DNA of 64,000 bases. Origin: Comamonas koreensis (GTDB taxonomy: Bacteria; Pseudomonadota; Gammaproteobacteria; Burkholderiales; Burkholderiaceae_C). Made by a program: the position numbers and the translations under genes. The stretch lies in the NCBI RefSeq assembly GCF_021026195.1, contig NZ_JAJNCT010000034.1:186001-250000 (forward strand), written 5' to 3'. Shown here one piece after another: positions 18,745-28,000 of this stretch (position 1 is the stretch's first letter; the number at the start of each line of letters is the position of its first letter). Below the pieces are notes generated by a model, which saw only the letters and a list, made by a program, of their open reading frames with translations, made no database searches and was not told where the DNA came from.

Positions 18745-19692
18745 GTGATCCTGCGCCATACCTTTACGCCCCACAACAACAACCGCATTGCCAATCTCTG
18801 CGGCCCTGCCGATGCGCATCTGCGCCAGATCGAGAACCATCTGGGCGTCAAGATCGCCCATCGCCATGAGCAGTTCAAGATCGACGGCCCCAAGGCTGTG
18901 GCCAACGAGGCGCTGGAGCTGCTGGAGGCGCTGTACGAGATGGCCGATACCCCCATCAGCGAAGACCAGATCCAGCTGATGATGGCCGGCGACAGCGAAC
19001 TGATGGCCGCGCCCGAAGACGCGATCGTGCTGAACACGCGCCGCGCCGACCTGCGCGCGCGCACGCCCAACCAGGCCGGCTACCTGGAGAACATTGCCGC
19101 GCACGACATCACCTTTGGCATTGGCCCGGCTGGCACCGGCAAGACCTACCTGGCCGTGGCCTGCGCCGTCGATGCGCTGGAGCGCAGCCAAGTGCAGCGC
19201 ATTGTGCTGACCCGCCCTGCAGTGGAAGCCGGTGAGCGCCTGGGCTTTCTGCCCGGCGATCTGTCGCAGAAGGTCGATCCCTATCTGCGCCCGCTGTATG
19301 ACGCGCTCTACGACCTGATGGGCTACGACAAGGTGCAAAAGGCCTTTGAGCGCAATGCCATCGAGATCGCGCCGCTGGCCTTCATGCGCGGCCGCACGCT
19401 CAACAACGCCTTCATCATTCTGGACGAGGCACAGAACACCACGCCCGAGCAGATGAAGATGTTCCTCACCCGCATCGGCTTTGGCGCCAAGGCGGTGGTG
19501 ACTGGCGACGTGAGCCAGATCGACCTGCCCAAGGGCCAGCTGAGCGGGCTGATCGATGCCGAACGCGTGCTCAAGCGGGTCAAGGGCATTGCCGTCAACC
19601 GCTTTACCAGCGCCGATGTGGTGCGCCATCCGCTGGTCGCGCGCATCGTGGACGCCTACGACAAGCAGCGCCGTCCGGCCCGCGACGACTGA
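18745..19692 (+). CDS. PhoH family ATPase (PhoH-like, ybeZ type)
   Basis: 315 aa from GTG 18745; the frame also has an ATG at 18700. The GTG is preferred because the protein then begins [12 protein letters not shown], as family members do. Walker A is GPAGTGKTY and Walker B is [10 protein letters not shown], with a [10 protein letters not shown] motif after it. An N-terminal KH-like segment precedes the ATPase. PhoH/YbeZ proteins partner with YbeY in ribosome and rRNA quality control. ybeY follows 49 bp downstream, which supports that role. Confidence 0.9.
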   Translation: MILRHTFTPHNNNRIANLCGPADAHLRQIENHLGVKIAHRHEQFKIDGPKAVANEALELLEALYEMADTPISEDQIQLMMAGDSELMAAPEDAIVLNTRRADLRARTPNQAGYLENIAAHDITFGIGPAGTGKTYLAVACAVDALERSQVQRIVLTRPAVEAGERLGFLPGDLSQKVDPYLRPLYDALYDLMGYDKVQKAFERNAIEIAPLAFMRGRTLNNAFIILDEAQNTTPEQMKMFLTRIGFGAKAVVTGDVSQIDLPKGQLSGLIDAERVLKRVKGIAVNRFTSADVVRHPLVARIVDAYDKQRRPARDD

Positions 19693-19741
19693 GCCCAGCC
19701 CGAACGCCCCCACCTCTGCCACCCCACCGATCAACAACAAC

Positions 19742-20200
19742 ATGGCATTGAACCAACTCACCCTGTCGCTGCAATTTGCCCGCTTTGACGGCGTGGCCGA
19801 GCACCGCGCCGCCCTGCCCCGGGGCCAGGTCACGCGCTGGATTCGCCACGCGCTGGCCGACGACGCCGAGATCACCGTGCGCATTGTCGATACCGAAGAA
19901 GGCCAGGCGCTGAACCGCGAGTACCGCCAAAAGGACTACGCCACCAATGTGCTGACCTTTGACTACCAGCAGGAGCCCACCGTGCTGGCCGACCTGGTGC
20001 TCTGCGCACCCGTGGTGGCGCGTGAGGCCAAGGAACAGAACAAGTCGCTGCAGGAGCACTATGCCCATCTGCTGGTGCATGGCACCTTGCACGCCCAGGG
20101 CTGGGACCATGAAACCAGCGAGCAGGATGCCGAAGAGATGGAAGCCTACGAGACGGCCATCATGCAAGAGCTGGGTTTTACCGATCCGTACCAGAAGTAA
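19742..20200 (+). CDS. ybeY: Endoribonuclease YbeY (rRNA maturation factor)
   Basis: 152 aa. The zinc-binding [11 protein letters not shown] (three His) is the family hallmark, and [11 protein letters not shown] is also conserved. It acts in 16S rRNA 3'-end maturation and 70S ribosome quality control. It lies in an apparent phoH-ybeY operon. Confidence 0.95.
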   Translation: MALNQLTLSLQFARFDGVAEHRAALPRGQVTRWIRHALADDAEITVRIVDTEEGQALNREYRQKDYATNVLTFDYQQEPTVLADLVLCAPVVAREAKEQNKSLQEHYAHLLVHGTLHAQGWDHETSEQDAEEMEAYETAIMQELGFTDPYQK

Positions 20201-20343
20201 GGCGCTTGGCCAGTTGCCTGGCCATTGGGCGTTCCCGCCTCAAGGCAATGATGACTTTTGAGCGACTAATCCAGCCGCTTCTTCGCGCCATTACTACCTA
20301 GAATTCTCCTCATAAAGGCCTTCGGCCCATAACAGGAGGAGAC

Positions 20344-21096
20344 ATGTTCGACACCGCCATCTTGCTGGCCGCTGCCCTGGTGGCCGGCGCGCTCAATGCC
20401 GTCGCGGGAGGCGGCAGTTTTCTGACCCTGCCTGCACTGGTCTTTACCGGTGTGCCGCCGGTGGTTGCCAATGCCACCGGCACGGTGGCACTGCTGCCGG
20501 GCTATGCGGCTGGCGCCTGGGGTTTCAAGGACGATATGCAGGCGCCACCCGGCCTGTCGATGAAGGCGGTGATCCTGCTCGCGCTGCTGGGTGGTGCCGT
20601 GGGCGCCGGCTTGCTGCTGGTCACGCCTGAGGCGGCCTTCCGCAAGATCGTGCCCTGGCTGCTGCTGGCAGCCACCGCCATGTTTGCCTTTGGCCCGCAG
20701 CTGCGCCAATGGGCCATGGGTGCGCAACATGGCGCCGCGCCATCGCGCAGCAAGGCCGCGCTGGGCATGCTGGCCGTCTCTGTCTATGGCGGCTACTTCA
20801 ATGGCGGCCTGGGCATCCTGCTGCTTGCGCTACTGGGCTTGCTGGGCCAGACCAATCTGCATGCGATGAATGGCACCAAGAACCTGGTCTCTGCGCTGCT
20901 CACCGCCATTGCGGTCGCCATCTATGCCGCTGGCGGCGTCGTGCAATGGCAGCCCGCCTTGCTGATGATGGTGGCCGCCACCTTGGGCGGCTACCTGGGC
21001 GCCCGAGTGGCACGCAAGATTGCGCCGCAGTGGTTGCGCGCCGGCATAGTGCTGACGGGCTTGGTGATGGCGGTGCTGTTCTTCTTGAAGGCCTAG
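20344..21096 (+). CDS. TSUP family (TauE/SafE) membrane permease
   Basis: 250 aa with about eight hydrophobic segments. The TSUP pattern is clear: an early AGALNAVAGGGSFLTLPAL, then the second-half repeat with YFNGGLGILLLALL and GTKNLVSALL. AGGAGG lies just upstream of the ATG. Members move sulfite, sulfoacetate or other small anions. A link to the sulfonate genes 15 kb away is conceivable but not shown. It overlaps the convergent LysR gene by 4 bp. Confidence 0.85.
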   Translation: MFDTAILLAAALVAGALNAVAGGGSFLTLPALVFTGVPPVVANATGTVALLPGYAAGAWGFKDDMQAPPGLSMKAVILLALLGGAVGAGLLLVTPEAAFRKIVPWLLLAATAMFAFGPQLRQWAMGAQHGAAPSRSKAALGMLAVSVYGGYFNGGLGILLLALLGLLGQTNLHAMNGTKNLVSALLTAIAVAIYAAGGVVQWQPALLMMVAATLGGYLGARVARKIAPQWLRAGIVLTGLVMAVLFFLKA

Positions 21097-21995
21097 TCGT
21101 CTGAACCGGTCCTCGGCGCCTTGATCACCTCAATCAGCGCATCCAGCGCCGCCGAGCGGCTTTGCGGGTGCCAGACAAAGGCACCCGCCGTCAGCGCCGT
21201 CTGCCCATGGTTGCTGTGCAGCGGCACATAGCGCACACCGGCCATGCCGGCCCGCTGCATGCAGGAGGGTACCAGCGCCACGCCCTGGCCAATGGCGACC
21301 AGTGAAATAACGGCCAGCCACTGCCGCACCGCATGGCTGGTGCGCGGGTGGATGCCGGCGTTGTGCAGGCAGGCGATCACATTGTCGTAATTGGCCGGGC
21401 TGACATCGCGCACAAACATCACAAAGCGCTCATGGGCGAGGCTGCGCAGGTCCAGGCTGGCCTGCTGGGCCTGGGGGTGGTTTTCCGGCAGGCAGCACAC
21501 GAGGGTATCCGGCGCCAGCGGCCACAGCTCCAGCCCCGGCGCGGGCGTGATGATGTTGACAAAACCGCCCTGCAGCTGGCCACGCAGAATGGCCGCCTGC
21601 TGCTCGGTGGTAGACATCTCATGCAAGGTGATGTCGATATCGGGCCGCTGCTGCGCAAAGGCCTGCATCACATGGGGCAGGTCGCGGTAGATCATCGAGC
21701 CGGTCACGCCAATGTCCAGCTGTCCCTGGCGCCCCTGGGCCACATTGCGCGCCACATCGGCCGCGCGCTGGATCTGGCTGAGCACCTGGCGCGCCTCGAT
21801 CAAGAAGGCGGCGCCGGCGTCGGTCAGCCGCACCTGCTTGGCATCGCGCTCCAGCAGCCGCACGCCCAAATCTTCTTCCAGCGATTTGATGGCCACCGAC
21901 AGCGGAGGCTGGGTGATGGCCAGGCGCTGGGCGGCGCGGCCAAAATGCAGCTCCTCGGCCAGCACCACAAAATAACGCAGCAAATGGGTCTTCAT
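21093..21995 (-). CDS. LysR-family transcriptional regulator
   Basis: 300 aa. The start MKTHLLRYFVVLAEELHFGRAA begins the winged HTH; LAITQPPLSVAIKSLEEDLG is the recognition region. The effector domain follows. The frame is open further upstream, but that part overlaps the acyl-CoA dehydrogenase shadow. It is the last gene in a same-strand group (Bug receptor, cupin, acyl-CoA dehydrogenase) and is a plausible regulator of it. Confidence 0.9.
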   Translation of the reverse strand: MKTHLLRYFVVLAEELHFGRAAQRLAITQPPLSVAIKSLEEDLGVRLLERDAKQVRLTDAGAAFLIEARQVLSQIQRAADVARNVAQGRQGQLDIGVTGSMIYRDLPHVMQAFAQQRPDIDITLHEMSTTEQQAAILRGQLQGGFVNIITPAPGLELWPLAPDTLVCCLPENHPQAQQASLDLRSLAHERFVMFVRDVSPANYDNVIACLHNAGIHPRTSHAVRQWLAVISLVAIGQGVALVPSCMQRAGMAGVRYVPLHSNHGQTALTAGAFVWHPQSRSAALDALIEVIKAPRTGSDD

Positions 21996-22075
21996 CTGCG
22001 TATCATGCCCCAGCCAGTGCGGGCTGGCAGCACGCCGCAGTGGATGGCCCGGCACCGCACTAGCCATGGCGCCGC

Positions 22076-23239
22076 CTAGTAGGACTTGGGCAGGCCCAGC
22101 ACCTTCTCTGCGATAAAGCACAGAATCAGCTGCGGGCTCACCGGCGCCAGGCGCGGAATCCAGCTCTCGCGCATCAGCCGTTCGACATGGAACTCCTTGG
22201 CATAGCCCATGCCGCCATGCGTGAAGATGGCGCTCTCGCAGGCCTTGAAGCCCGCCTCCGCCCCCAGGAACTTGGCCGCATTGGCCTCGGCCGCGCAAGG
22301 CTGATGGCGGTCATACAGCCAGGCCGCCTTCATCGCCAGCAAGAAAGCAGCCTCCAGCTCCATCCAGCGCTCGGCCAGCGGGTGCTGGATGCCCTGGTTC
22401 TGGCCAATCGGGCGGTTGAACACCTCGCGCTCGCGGGCGTACTGCGTGGCGCGGCCCAGCGCAGCGCGGCCCAGGCCAATCGCTTCGCAGGCAATCAAAA
22501 TGCGCTCGGGGTTCATGCCATGCAGGATGTACTCAAAACCCCGGTTTTCCTCACCAATGCGGTCCTCTACGGGGATGCGCAGCCCATCGATGAACAGCTG
22601 ATTGGTGTCCACGCATTTGCGGCCCATCTTGGCGATCTCATGCACCTCGATCTTGCTGCGGTCAAAGTCGGTATAGAACAGCGACAGGCCTTCGGTGCCC
22701 TTGCATTCCTCCACCGGCTTGGTGCGCGCCAGCAGTAAGATCTTGCTGGCCTGCTGCGCGGTGGAGATGAAGACCTTCTGCCCATGCACCACATAGTGGT
22801 CGCCATCCCGCACCGCGCGGGTCTTGAGCTTGAGCGTGTTCAGCCCCGTGTTGGGCTCGGTCACGCCAAAGCAGGCCTTGTCCTTGCCGGCAATCAGCGG
22901 CGGCAGCATGCGCGCCTTTTGCTCCTCGGTGCCATAGACCACCACCGGGTGCAGGCCGAAGATGTTCATGTGCACCGCAGACGCGCCCGACAGACCCGCG
23001 CCGGTGGCCGAGATCGTATGCATCATCAAGGCCGCCTCGGTGATGCCCAGGCCGGCACCACCATAGGCCTCGGGCATTGCAATGCCCAGCCAGCCGGCAT
23101 CGGCCAGCGCGCGGTAAAAGTCTTCAGGAAAAGCGCCATCGTTGTCACGGGCATGCCAGTAGTCGGCATCAAACGGGGCACAGACTTTCTCGATGGCATC
23201 GATGATCTGTTGCTGCTCTTCGGTCAGGGCGAAATCCAT
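22076..23239 (-). CDS. Acyl-CoA dehydrogenase family protein
   Basis: 387 aa from ATG 23239 (GAGGA upstream; a TTG at 23263 is the alternative). It has the three ACAD domains: an N-terminal helical part, a beta domain with CFGVTEPNTG, and a C-terminal helical part with HGGMGYAKEFHVERLMRES. The usual catalytic Glu in the IYEGT motif is absent (here PRLAPVSPQ). A Glu in GMNPERILIA, near residue 245, matches the position used by isovaleryl-CoA dehydrogenase-type enzymes. It probably oxidises a branched or unusual acyl-CoA using FAD. The neighbouring receptor may import the acid. Confidence 0.85.
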   Translation of the reverse strand: MDFALTEEQQQIIDAIEKVCAPFDADYWHARDNDGAFPEDFYRALADAGWLGIAMPEAYGGAGLGITEAALMMHTISATGAGLSGASAVHMNIFGLHPVVVYGTEEQKARMLPPLIAGKDKACFGVTEPNTGLNTLKLKTRAVRDGDHYVVHGQKVFISTAQQASKILLLARTKPVEECKGTEGLSLFYTDFDRSKIEVHEIAKMGRKCVDTNQLFIDGLRIPVEDRIGEENRGFEYILHGMNPERILIACEAIGLGRAALGRATQYAREREVFNRPIGQNQGIQHPLAERWMELEAAFLLAMKAAWLYDRHQPCAAEANAAKFLGAEAGFKACESAIFTHGGMGYAKEFHVERLMRESWIPRLAPVSPQLILCFIAEKVLGLPKSY

Positions 23240-23306
23240 GGTGTTGCGGTCCTCAGTACTCAATCAATGGCGCCGTGCCGTGCACGGCGCAGGTTCACAT
23301 CGCCGC

Positions 23307-23690
23307 TCAGGCCGGCCGGCGCACCCGATCCGGGTTCTCGCCATAGGGCGGGCTGTAGATCACCAGCAGCTTGGCCGGTGTGTCGCTGGTGGTCTGGAAG
23401 ATGTGCATCTTGTCGGCCGGGAAAAAACAGGTGTCGCCCGGCACCATCTCAAAGCTCTCGCCCTCCACCTCGACATGGGCCGTGCCCTCCAGCAGGTAGC
23501 AGGCCTGTTCCATGCCGGGGTGGGCATGCGGCAGCGCGCCGCCGCCCTTGGCAATCTCGCCCAGCACCACTTCCATATGCTGGGCGCCCACATTGGCCTG
23601 GCTCACCAGGCGGCGGTTAAAGGTTCCGGTATGGTTGGCCGGGCTATAAGCCTCCACCTCGGAGGCACGGATCAGGTAGCGCGAAGTCAT
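23307..23690 (-). CDS. Small cupin-domain protein
   Basis: 127 aa single beta-barrel cupin. Motif 1 is seen as LPHAHPGMEQACYLLEG, with His-x-His and a downstream Glu as metal ligands, then VPGDTCFFPADKMHIFQ as motif 2. It may be a small metal-dependent dioxygenase or isomerase or a ligand sensor. It lies between a Bug receptor gene and an acyl-CoA dehydrogenase gene and probably belongs to their pathway. Substrate unknown. Confidence 0.8.
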   Translation of the reverse strand: MTSRYLIRASEVEAYSPANHTGTFNRRLVSQANVGAQHMEVVLGEIAKGGGALPHAHPGMEQACYLLEGTAHVEVEGESFEMVPGDTCFFPADKMHIFQTTSDTPAKLLVIYSPPYGENPDRVRRPA

Positions 23691-23745
23691 CGTGGGGCAG
23701 TCATTCTGTAAGAGTTAACAAAGGCGTCGGAGACAGAGCCCAGAC

Positions 23746-24726
23746 TTATTGCGCAGGGATATCGGCCTGTTTGACCAGGCGCCCCCAGTACGCCAGCTGC
23801 TCGCTCACATACTGCGCAAACTCCTGCGGGGTCTTCGTAGGCCAGACTTCAAAACCAATCTGTTCGAGCTGCTTTTGCACGGCCTCATCGGCCAGCACCG
23901 CCTGCAAGGCGCCATTGATCTTGTTGACCACCTCCGGGGGCGTGCCCGCTGGCGCAAAAATGCCGTTCCAGGAGGTGATGTCAAAGCCCGGCAAGGTCTT
24001 GCCGATGGGCGGCACATTGGGGAGGATCTTGCTGCCCTTCGCGGCCGTCACGGCCAGGGTGCGCACCCGGTCGGTCTTGAGCATGCTCCAGCCCGAGCCC
24101 AGGTCCACCACATACATCTGCACCTGGTTGCCCATCAGGTCGGTCAGCGCCTGCGGGCTGGATTTGTAGGGCACGCCAACGATATCGGTCTTGGACAGAA
24201 AACGCAGCGTCTCTGATGCCACCAAGGAGGTGCTGTTGGGCGTCGCGTACGAGAGCTTGCCCGGGTTGGCCTTGGCATAGTCGATCAGCGCCTGCACCGA
24301 ATCGGCCGGCACCGACGGGTGCACCGCCAGCGCAAACGGCAGCTCGCCCACGCGGGCAATCGGCGTGAAATCCTTGATCGGGTCGTACTTCAGGCTTTTG
24401 ACCAGCCAGGGATTGGCCGAGTGCGAGGTGTTGGTGGTCATGAACAAGGTGTAGCCATCGGGCTTGGCCTTCGCCACCAGGCCTGCCGCAATCTGCGCAT
24501 TGGCGCCCGCGCGGTTGTCCACAATCACCGGCTGCTGCAGGCGCTCACCCAGCTTCTGGCCCACGGCCCGGGCCACCGCATCGGTGCCGCTGCCTGCCGC
24601 AAAAGGCACGATCATCGTGATCGGTGCATTGGGGTAGTTGCCCTGCGCTGTGCTGGCATAGGCAGCTGTTGTTACGGTGGCTATCGCGGTCAGGGCCAGC
24701 GTGGCCCACCATTGGCGTCGTTGCAT
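23746..24726 (-). CDS. Bug/TctC family tripartite tricarboxylate transporter substrate-binding protein
   Basis: 326 aa from ATG 24726, with AGGAG just upstream. The signal peptide ends near the AYAS region. The mature part starts NYPNAPITMIVPFAAGSGTDAVAR, the classic Bug signature, with VDNRAGANAQIAAGLVAKAKPDGYTL and a C-terminal ADIPAQ. These periplasmic receptors bind carboxylates and are hugely expanded in beta-proteobacteria. No TctA/TctB membrane partners are nearby, which is usual for this family. Confidence 0.9.
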   Translation of the reverse strand: MQRRQWWATLALTAIATVTTAAYASTAQGNYPNAPITMIVPFAAGSGTDAVARAVGQKLGERLQQPVIVDNRAGANAQIAAGLVAKAKPDGYTLFMTTNTSHSANPWLVKSLKYDPIKDFTPIARVGELPFALAVHPSVPADSVQALIDYAKANPGKLSYATPNSTSLVASETLRFLSKTDIVGVPYKSSPQALTDLMGNQVQMYVVDLGSGWSMLKTDRVRTLAVTAAKGSKILPNVPPIGKTLPGFDITSWNGIFAPAGTPPEVVNKINGALQAVLADEAVQKQLEQIGFEVWPTKTPQEFAQYVSEQLAYWGRLVKQADIPAQ

Positions 24727-24949
24727 GTCTTTGTCTCCTGTTTTTAGTCGAGCCTCTACGGGCCGAGCTTGCATGGTGCAGTTCTCAACGATTCGCGTCC
24801 AATGTTTTATATGGATGGTTTGATATTCAAATCGAATTCTTAAACGCAGCGAATGAACACTGTGAAAAAAACAGGTATTTGACCCGCCAGACCTCTACCC
24901 GCTGCTTAGAATTCGAGGCTTAGCCCATGAATTTCACCAGGACATCCCC

Positions 24950-25537
24950 ATGCAATGCAGCAGCTTTATCGCCACCAGCCTGGACGGTTTTATCGCCAAA
25001 ACCGATGGCAGCCTGGACTGGCTCAATGCCGCCAATGCCACTGTGCCGGAGGGGGAAGACTGTGGCTATGCGCTGTACATGGCGGGTGTGGACGTGATCT
25101 TGATGGGGCGCAAAACCTTTGAGACGGTGCTGGGCTTTGGCGCTTGGCCGTATGACAAGCCGGTCTATGTCATCTCCCGCCAGTGGAGCGCCCTGCCCGC
25201 TGGCGCGCCCGCCACTGCACAGCTGTGGAAAGGCAGCCTGCCGGCCCTCTGCACCCATCTGGCCGCCAGCGGCGTGCGCGCAGCCTATGTCGATGGCGGT
25301 CAGCTGATCCAGTCCTTCATCAATGCGCAGCTGCTCGACGAGATCACCATCACCCGCATTCCCGTGCTGCTGGGCAGCGGCCTGCCGCTGTTCGGGCCCT
25401 TGACGGATGGCTGCAGCACGGTGACAGCCCAGCATCTGCAGACGCGCAGCTATGACTTTGGCTTTGTGCAGAGTGACTACCGGCTGCGCTATGCGGCAGC
25501 CGGTCAATCACAGGATGAGACCCAGGCTGGCGCCTAA
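24950..25537 (+). CDS. Dihydrofolate reductase family protein (RibD C-terminal domain)
   Basis: 195 aa. It begins CSSFIATSLDGFIAKTDGSLDWLN, with VDVILMGRKTFETVLGF and YVDGGQLIQSFINAQLLDEITITRIPVLLGSG, which are typical of the YyaP/RibD-C group of NADPH-dependent reductases. The physiological substrate of this group is unknown. The stop overlaps the end of the convergent deacylase gene by 4 bp. The 223 bp upstream are AT-richer and should hold its promoter and that of the Bug gene. Confidence 0.85.
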   Translation: MQCSSFIATSLDGFIAKTDGSLDWLNAANATVPEGEDCGYALYMAGVDVILMGRKTFETVLGFGAWPYDKPVYVISRQWSALPAGAPATAQLWKGSLPALCTHLAASGVRAAYVDGGQLIQSFINAQLLDEITITRIPVLLGSGLPLFGPLTDGCSTVTAQHLQTRSYDFGFVQSDYRLRYAAAGQSQDETQAGA

Positions 25538-27015
25538 GCCGCCACCGCCCGCCGCACAAACCGCCCAGCACGCGCCGGCAAGGCGCCCGCCTCTTCGGTG
25601 TAGCTGAGCACGCCATTGACCCAGACGGCTTCCACACCCACGCTGCGCTGCTTGGGGTTTTCGAAGGTGGCCTGGTCCTGGATGCGGGCGGGGTCGAACA
25701 CGACCACATCGGCCGCCTTGCCGGCGGCCAGCAGGCCCCGGTCGGCCATGCGAAAGCGCTGGGCCGACATGCCCGTCATCTTGTGCACCGCCTGGGCGAG
25801 GCTCAGCACGCCCTTGTCGCGCCAGTACATGGCCAGCACGCGCGGGAAGGCGCCCCACAGCCGGGGGTGTGGGCGCTCGTCGTTGGGCAGGCCGTCCGAG
25901 CCGATCATGGCCAGCGGGTGGCGGATGACGCGCTCCACATCGTCTTCGCGCATCTGAAAGTAGCAGGCATTGCCAGGCTTGAGGCGCACGCAGGCGTCGT
26001 ACTCGCTGATGCCCCAGTCCGCCGCAATATCGCGCAGGTAGCGGCCGCCCACCTCGGGATAGGGTTCGCTGCGGGTGATCAGGATATCGATCACGCCATC
26101 GACCAGGTCCTCGCGCAGCACGGTGGAGCCGGCGGTGTAGGGATAGACGTCCATCGACAGCTCCTGCTGCTGCGCCAGTTTGTCGGCCAGCGGCAAGGTC
26201 TGCAGCGTGCGGCCCCAGTTGGCCGAGCCCGCGCATTTGTGGTGCGACAGCACCAGCGGCAGGCCCGACTGCCGGGCCGTGCCAGCGGCCTCCAGCATGG
26301 CCTCCAGAATGCCTTCGAGCTCGTCGCGGATATGGGTGGCATAGACGCCGCCATGCCGGGCCGCCACGGTGGCTACTGCTACCAGCTCCCGCATGTCGGC
26401 CGCATAGGCCTCGCGGTAGAAGATGCCGCTGGACAGGCCCAGCGCGCCAGCCTGCATGGCCTCATGCATGTCCTGCGCCATGGCCTCGCGCTCGGCGGCA
26501 TTGGCCGGGCGGCTCAGATCGGCCATGTGCTTGATGCGCAGCGAGGTGTGGCCCAGCAACGCCGCGATATTGATGGAGGGCTGCGCCGCATCCACGGCGG
26601 CTGCGTAATCCTGCATGCTGCCAAAGCGGAACTGCTGGTCGCCCAGCAGTGACAGCGGTGCGGGCGGGTGCGCCGTCACCACCGGTGCCAGCGAGATGCC
26701 GCAGTTGCCGGCGATCACCGTGGTCACCCCTTGCGAGAGCTTGGGCAGCATGGCCGGGCTGTTCAGCGCCGCCGCATCGTCATGGGTGTGTACATCGATA
26801 AAGCCCGGTGCGATCACCTTGGCGGTGCAGTCGATCTGCAGCGGGTCCTGCGCCTTCCAGCCGGCCAGCGCTGCCTGCTGTGCGGCGCCGGCCGCACCAT
26901 CGCGGGCAAACACGCCAATGATGCGCCCGCCCTGCAGCCACACATCCCCGACAAACTCCGACAGGCCGGTGCCATCCACCACCGTGCCATTGCTCAACCA
27001 CACTCTGCGTTCCAT
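25534..27015 (-). CDS. N-acyl-D-amino-acid deacylase (D-aminoacylase)
   Basis: 493 aa from ATG 27015, preceded by GGAGATACAACA. Amidohydrolase superfamily: HxH metal motif in GFIDVHTHDDAA, the metal-ligand Cys region in IAGNCGISLAP, THIRDE, the metal His in LVLSHHKCAG and a late IGSDGLP Asp. It hydrolyses N-acyl-D-amino acids to the free D-amino acid. It is the last gene of the large minus-strand group that includes a dipeptide-type importer and a D-amino acid PLP enzyme, which supports this specificity. Confidence 0.9.
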   Translation of the reverse strand: MERRVWLSNGTVVDGTGLSEFVGDVWLQGGRIIGVFARDGAAGAAQQAALAGWKAQDPLQIDCTAKVIAPGFIDVHTHDDAAALNSPAMLPKLSQGVTTVIAGNCGISLAPVVTAHPPAPLSLLGDQQFRFGSMQDYAAAVDAAQPSINIAALLGHTSLRIKHMADLSRPANAAEREAMAQDMHEAMQAGALGLSSGIFYREAYAADMRELVAVATVAARHGGVYATHIRDELEGILEAMLEAAGTARQSGLPLVLSHHKCAGSANWGRTLQTLPLADKLAQQQELSMDVYPYTAGSTVLREDLVDGVIDILITRSEPYPEVGGRYLRDIAADWGISEYDACVRLKPGNACYFQMREDDVERVIRHPLAMIGSDGLPNDERPHPRLWGAFPRVLAMYWRDKGVLSLAQAVHKMTGMSAQRFRMADRGLLAAGKAADVVVFDPARIQDQATFENPKQRSVGVEAVWVNGVLSYTEEAGALPARAGRFVRRAVAA

Positions 27016-27048
27016 TGTTGTATCTCCAGGCACTGCTGCCGGCTGCCA

Positions 27049-27999
27049 TCAGCCAGCGGTGGGGCCTTGTTGTTTGGTGGGGGCGGGTGCATCCCCTTTG
27101 CGCTGCTGCGCAGGCTGCTGAAAGCCCATGTATTCATAGCTGTCAAAGCCATGGGTCTCCAGCAGCCTCTTGTACTGCTGCATGCCCGTGACCACGCGCG
27201 GCCCCAGAATCTGCGCCAGGCGCACCATCATGATTTCGATCACCACCAGGTGGGCCAGGTAGGCCTCGGTGCCCACGCGCATCACCGCGTCCTGGGGCAC
27301 GTTCACCGCCAGCACATGGTCGGCCATCTCGGCCAGCGGCGTGTCCGGCTGGGTCAGGGCCACCACGGTAGCGCCCTGCTGCTTGGCAAACTGCGCCGCC
27401 TCCAGGGTGTAGGGCATGCGCCCCACATGCGATATCACAAAGGCCACACCATTCTTGCCCAGGGTCGAGGCCGACACCAGCTGCTGGTGCGCATCAAAGA
27501 TGGCGTTGGACGTGAGGCCCAGGCGGAACAGGCGGCTTTGCAGCTCCTGCGCCATGAAGGACGAGGCCGCCCCGACGGAATAGCAATCGATGCGCGAGGC
27601 CTTGGCCATCTTGCCGGCCACCTCGTCGATCAGCGCCGCATCCAGGCGCTGGCCCAGGTTGGCGATCGCACCGGCAGCGGCATGCACGATCTTGCTGACC
27701 ACCTCGGCGGTGGAGTCGTCCTGCTGCACGCTGCGGTGCAGGTGCGAACCCGACACCGCCAAGGTCTGCGCCAGCGCCACCATGAACTCACGCACCGACG
27801 CATAGCCAAAGCGGCGGCACATGCGCACGATCGTCGGCATGGACACATTCGCCTGCAGCGCCAGTTGCTCGACGGTGGCCAGCACCGCGGCGCCCGGGTC
27901 GCGCAGGATCACATCGATGACCTGGCGCTGGGCCAGCGGCAGCGCGGCCTGCTGCTGTTGCAGCAACTGCAGGCTCAGCGCTGTTTTAAGGCTGGACAT
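27049..27999 (-). CDS. RpiR/MurR-family transcriptional regulator
   Basis: 316 aa from ATG 27999, which lies one base after the stop of the PLP enzyme gene. The N-terminal HTH has LALQANVSMPTIVRMCRRFGY. The SIS sugar-phosphate-type sensor domain (about residues 125-265) has CYSVGAASSFMAQEL and FVISHVGRMPYTLEAAQFAKQQGATVVALTQ. A low-complexity Gln/Pro/Lys tail ends the protein. It sits in the operon it presumably controls. The ligand may be a product of the pathway rather than a sugar phosphate. Confidence 0.9.
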   Translation of the reverse strand: MSSLKTALSLQLLQQQQAALPLAQRQVIDVILRDPGAAVLATVEQLALQANVSMPTIVRMCRRFGYASVREFMVALAQTLAVSGSHLHRSVQQDDSTAEVVSKIVHAAAGAIANLGQRLDAALIDEVAGKMAKASRIDCYSVGAASSFMAQELQSRLFRLGLTSNAIFDAHQQLVSASTLGKNGVAFVISHVGRMPYTLEAAQFAKQQGATVVALTQPDTPLAEMADHVLAVNVPQDAVMRVGTEAYLAHLVVIEIMMVRLAQILGPRVVTGMQQYKRLLETHGFDSYEYMGFQQPAQQRKGDAPAPTKQQGPTAG

Positions 28000-28000
28000 G

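Noticed and set aside
18652..19884. N-terminal extension of ruvA to about 600 codons on the minus strand
   Set aside because: This part is antisense to phoH and ybeY. RuvA starts at MIGRLSG and is then of normal length.
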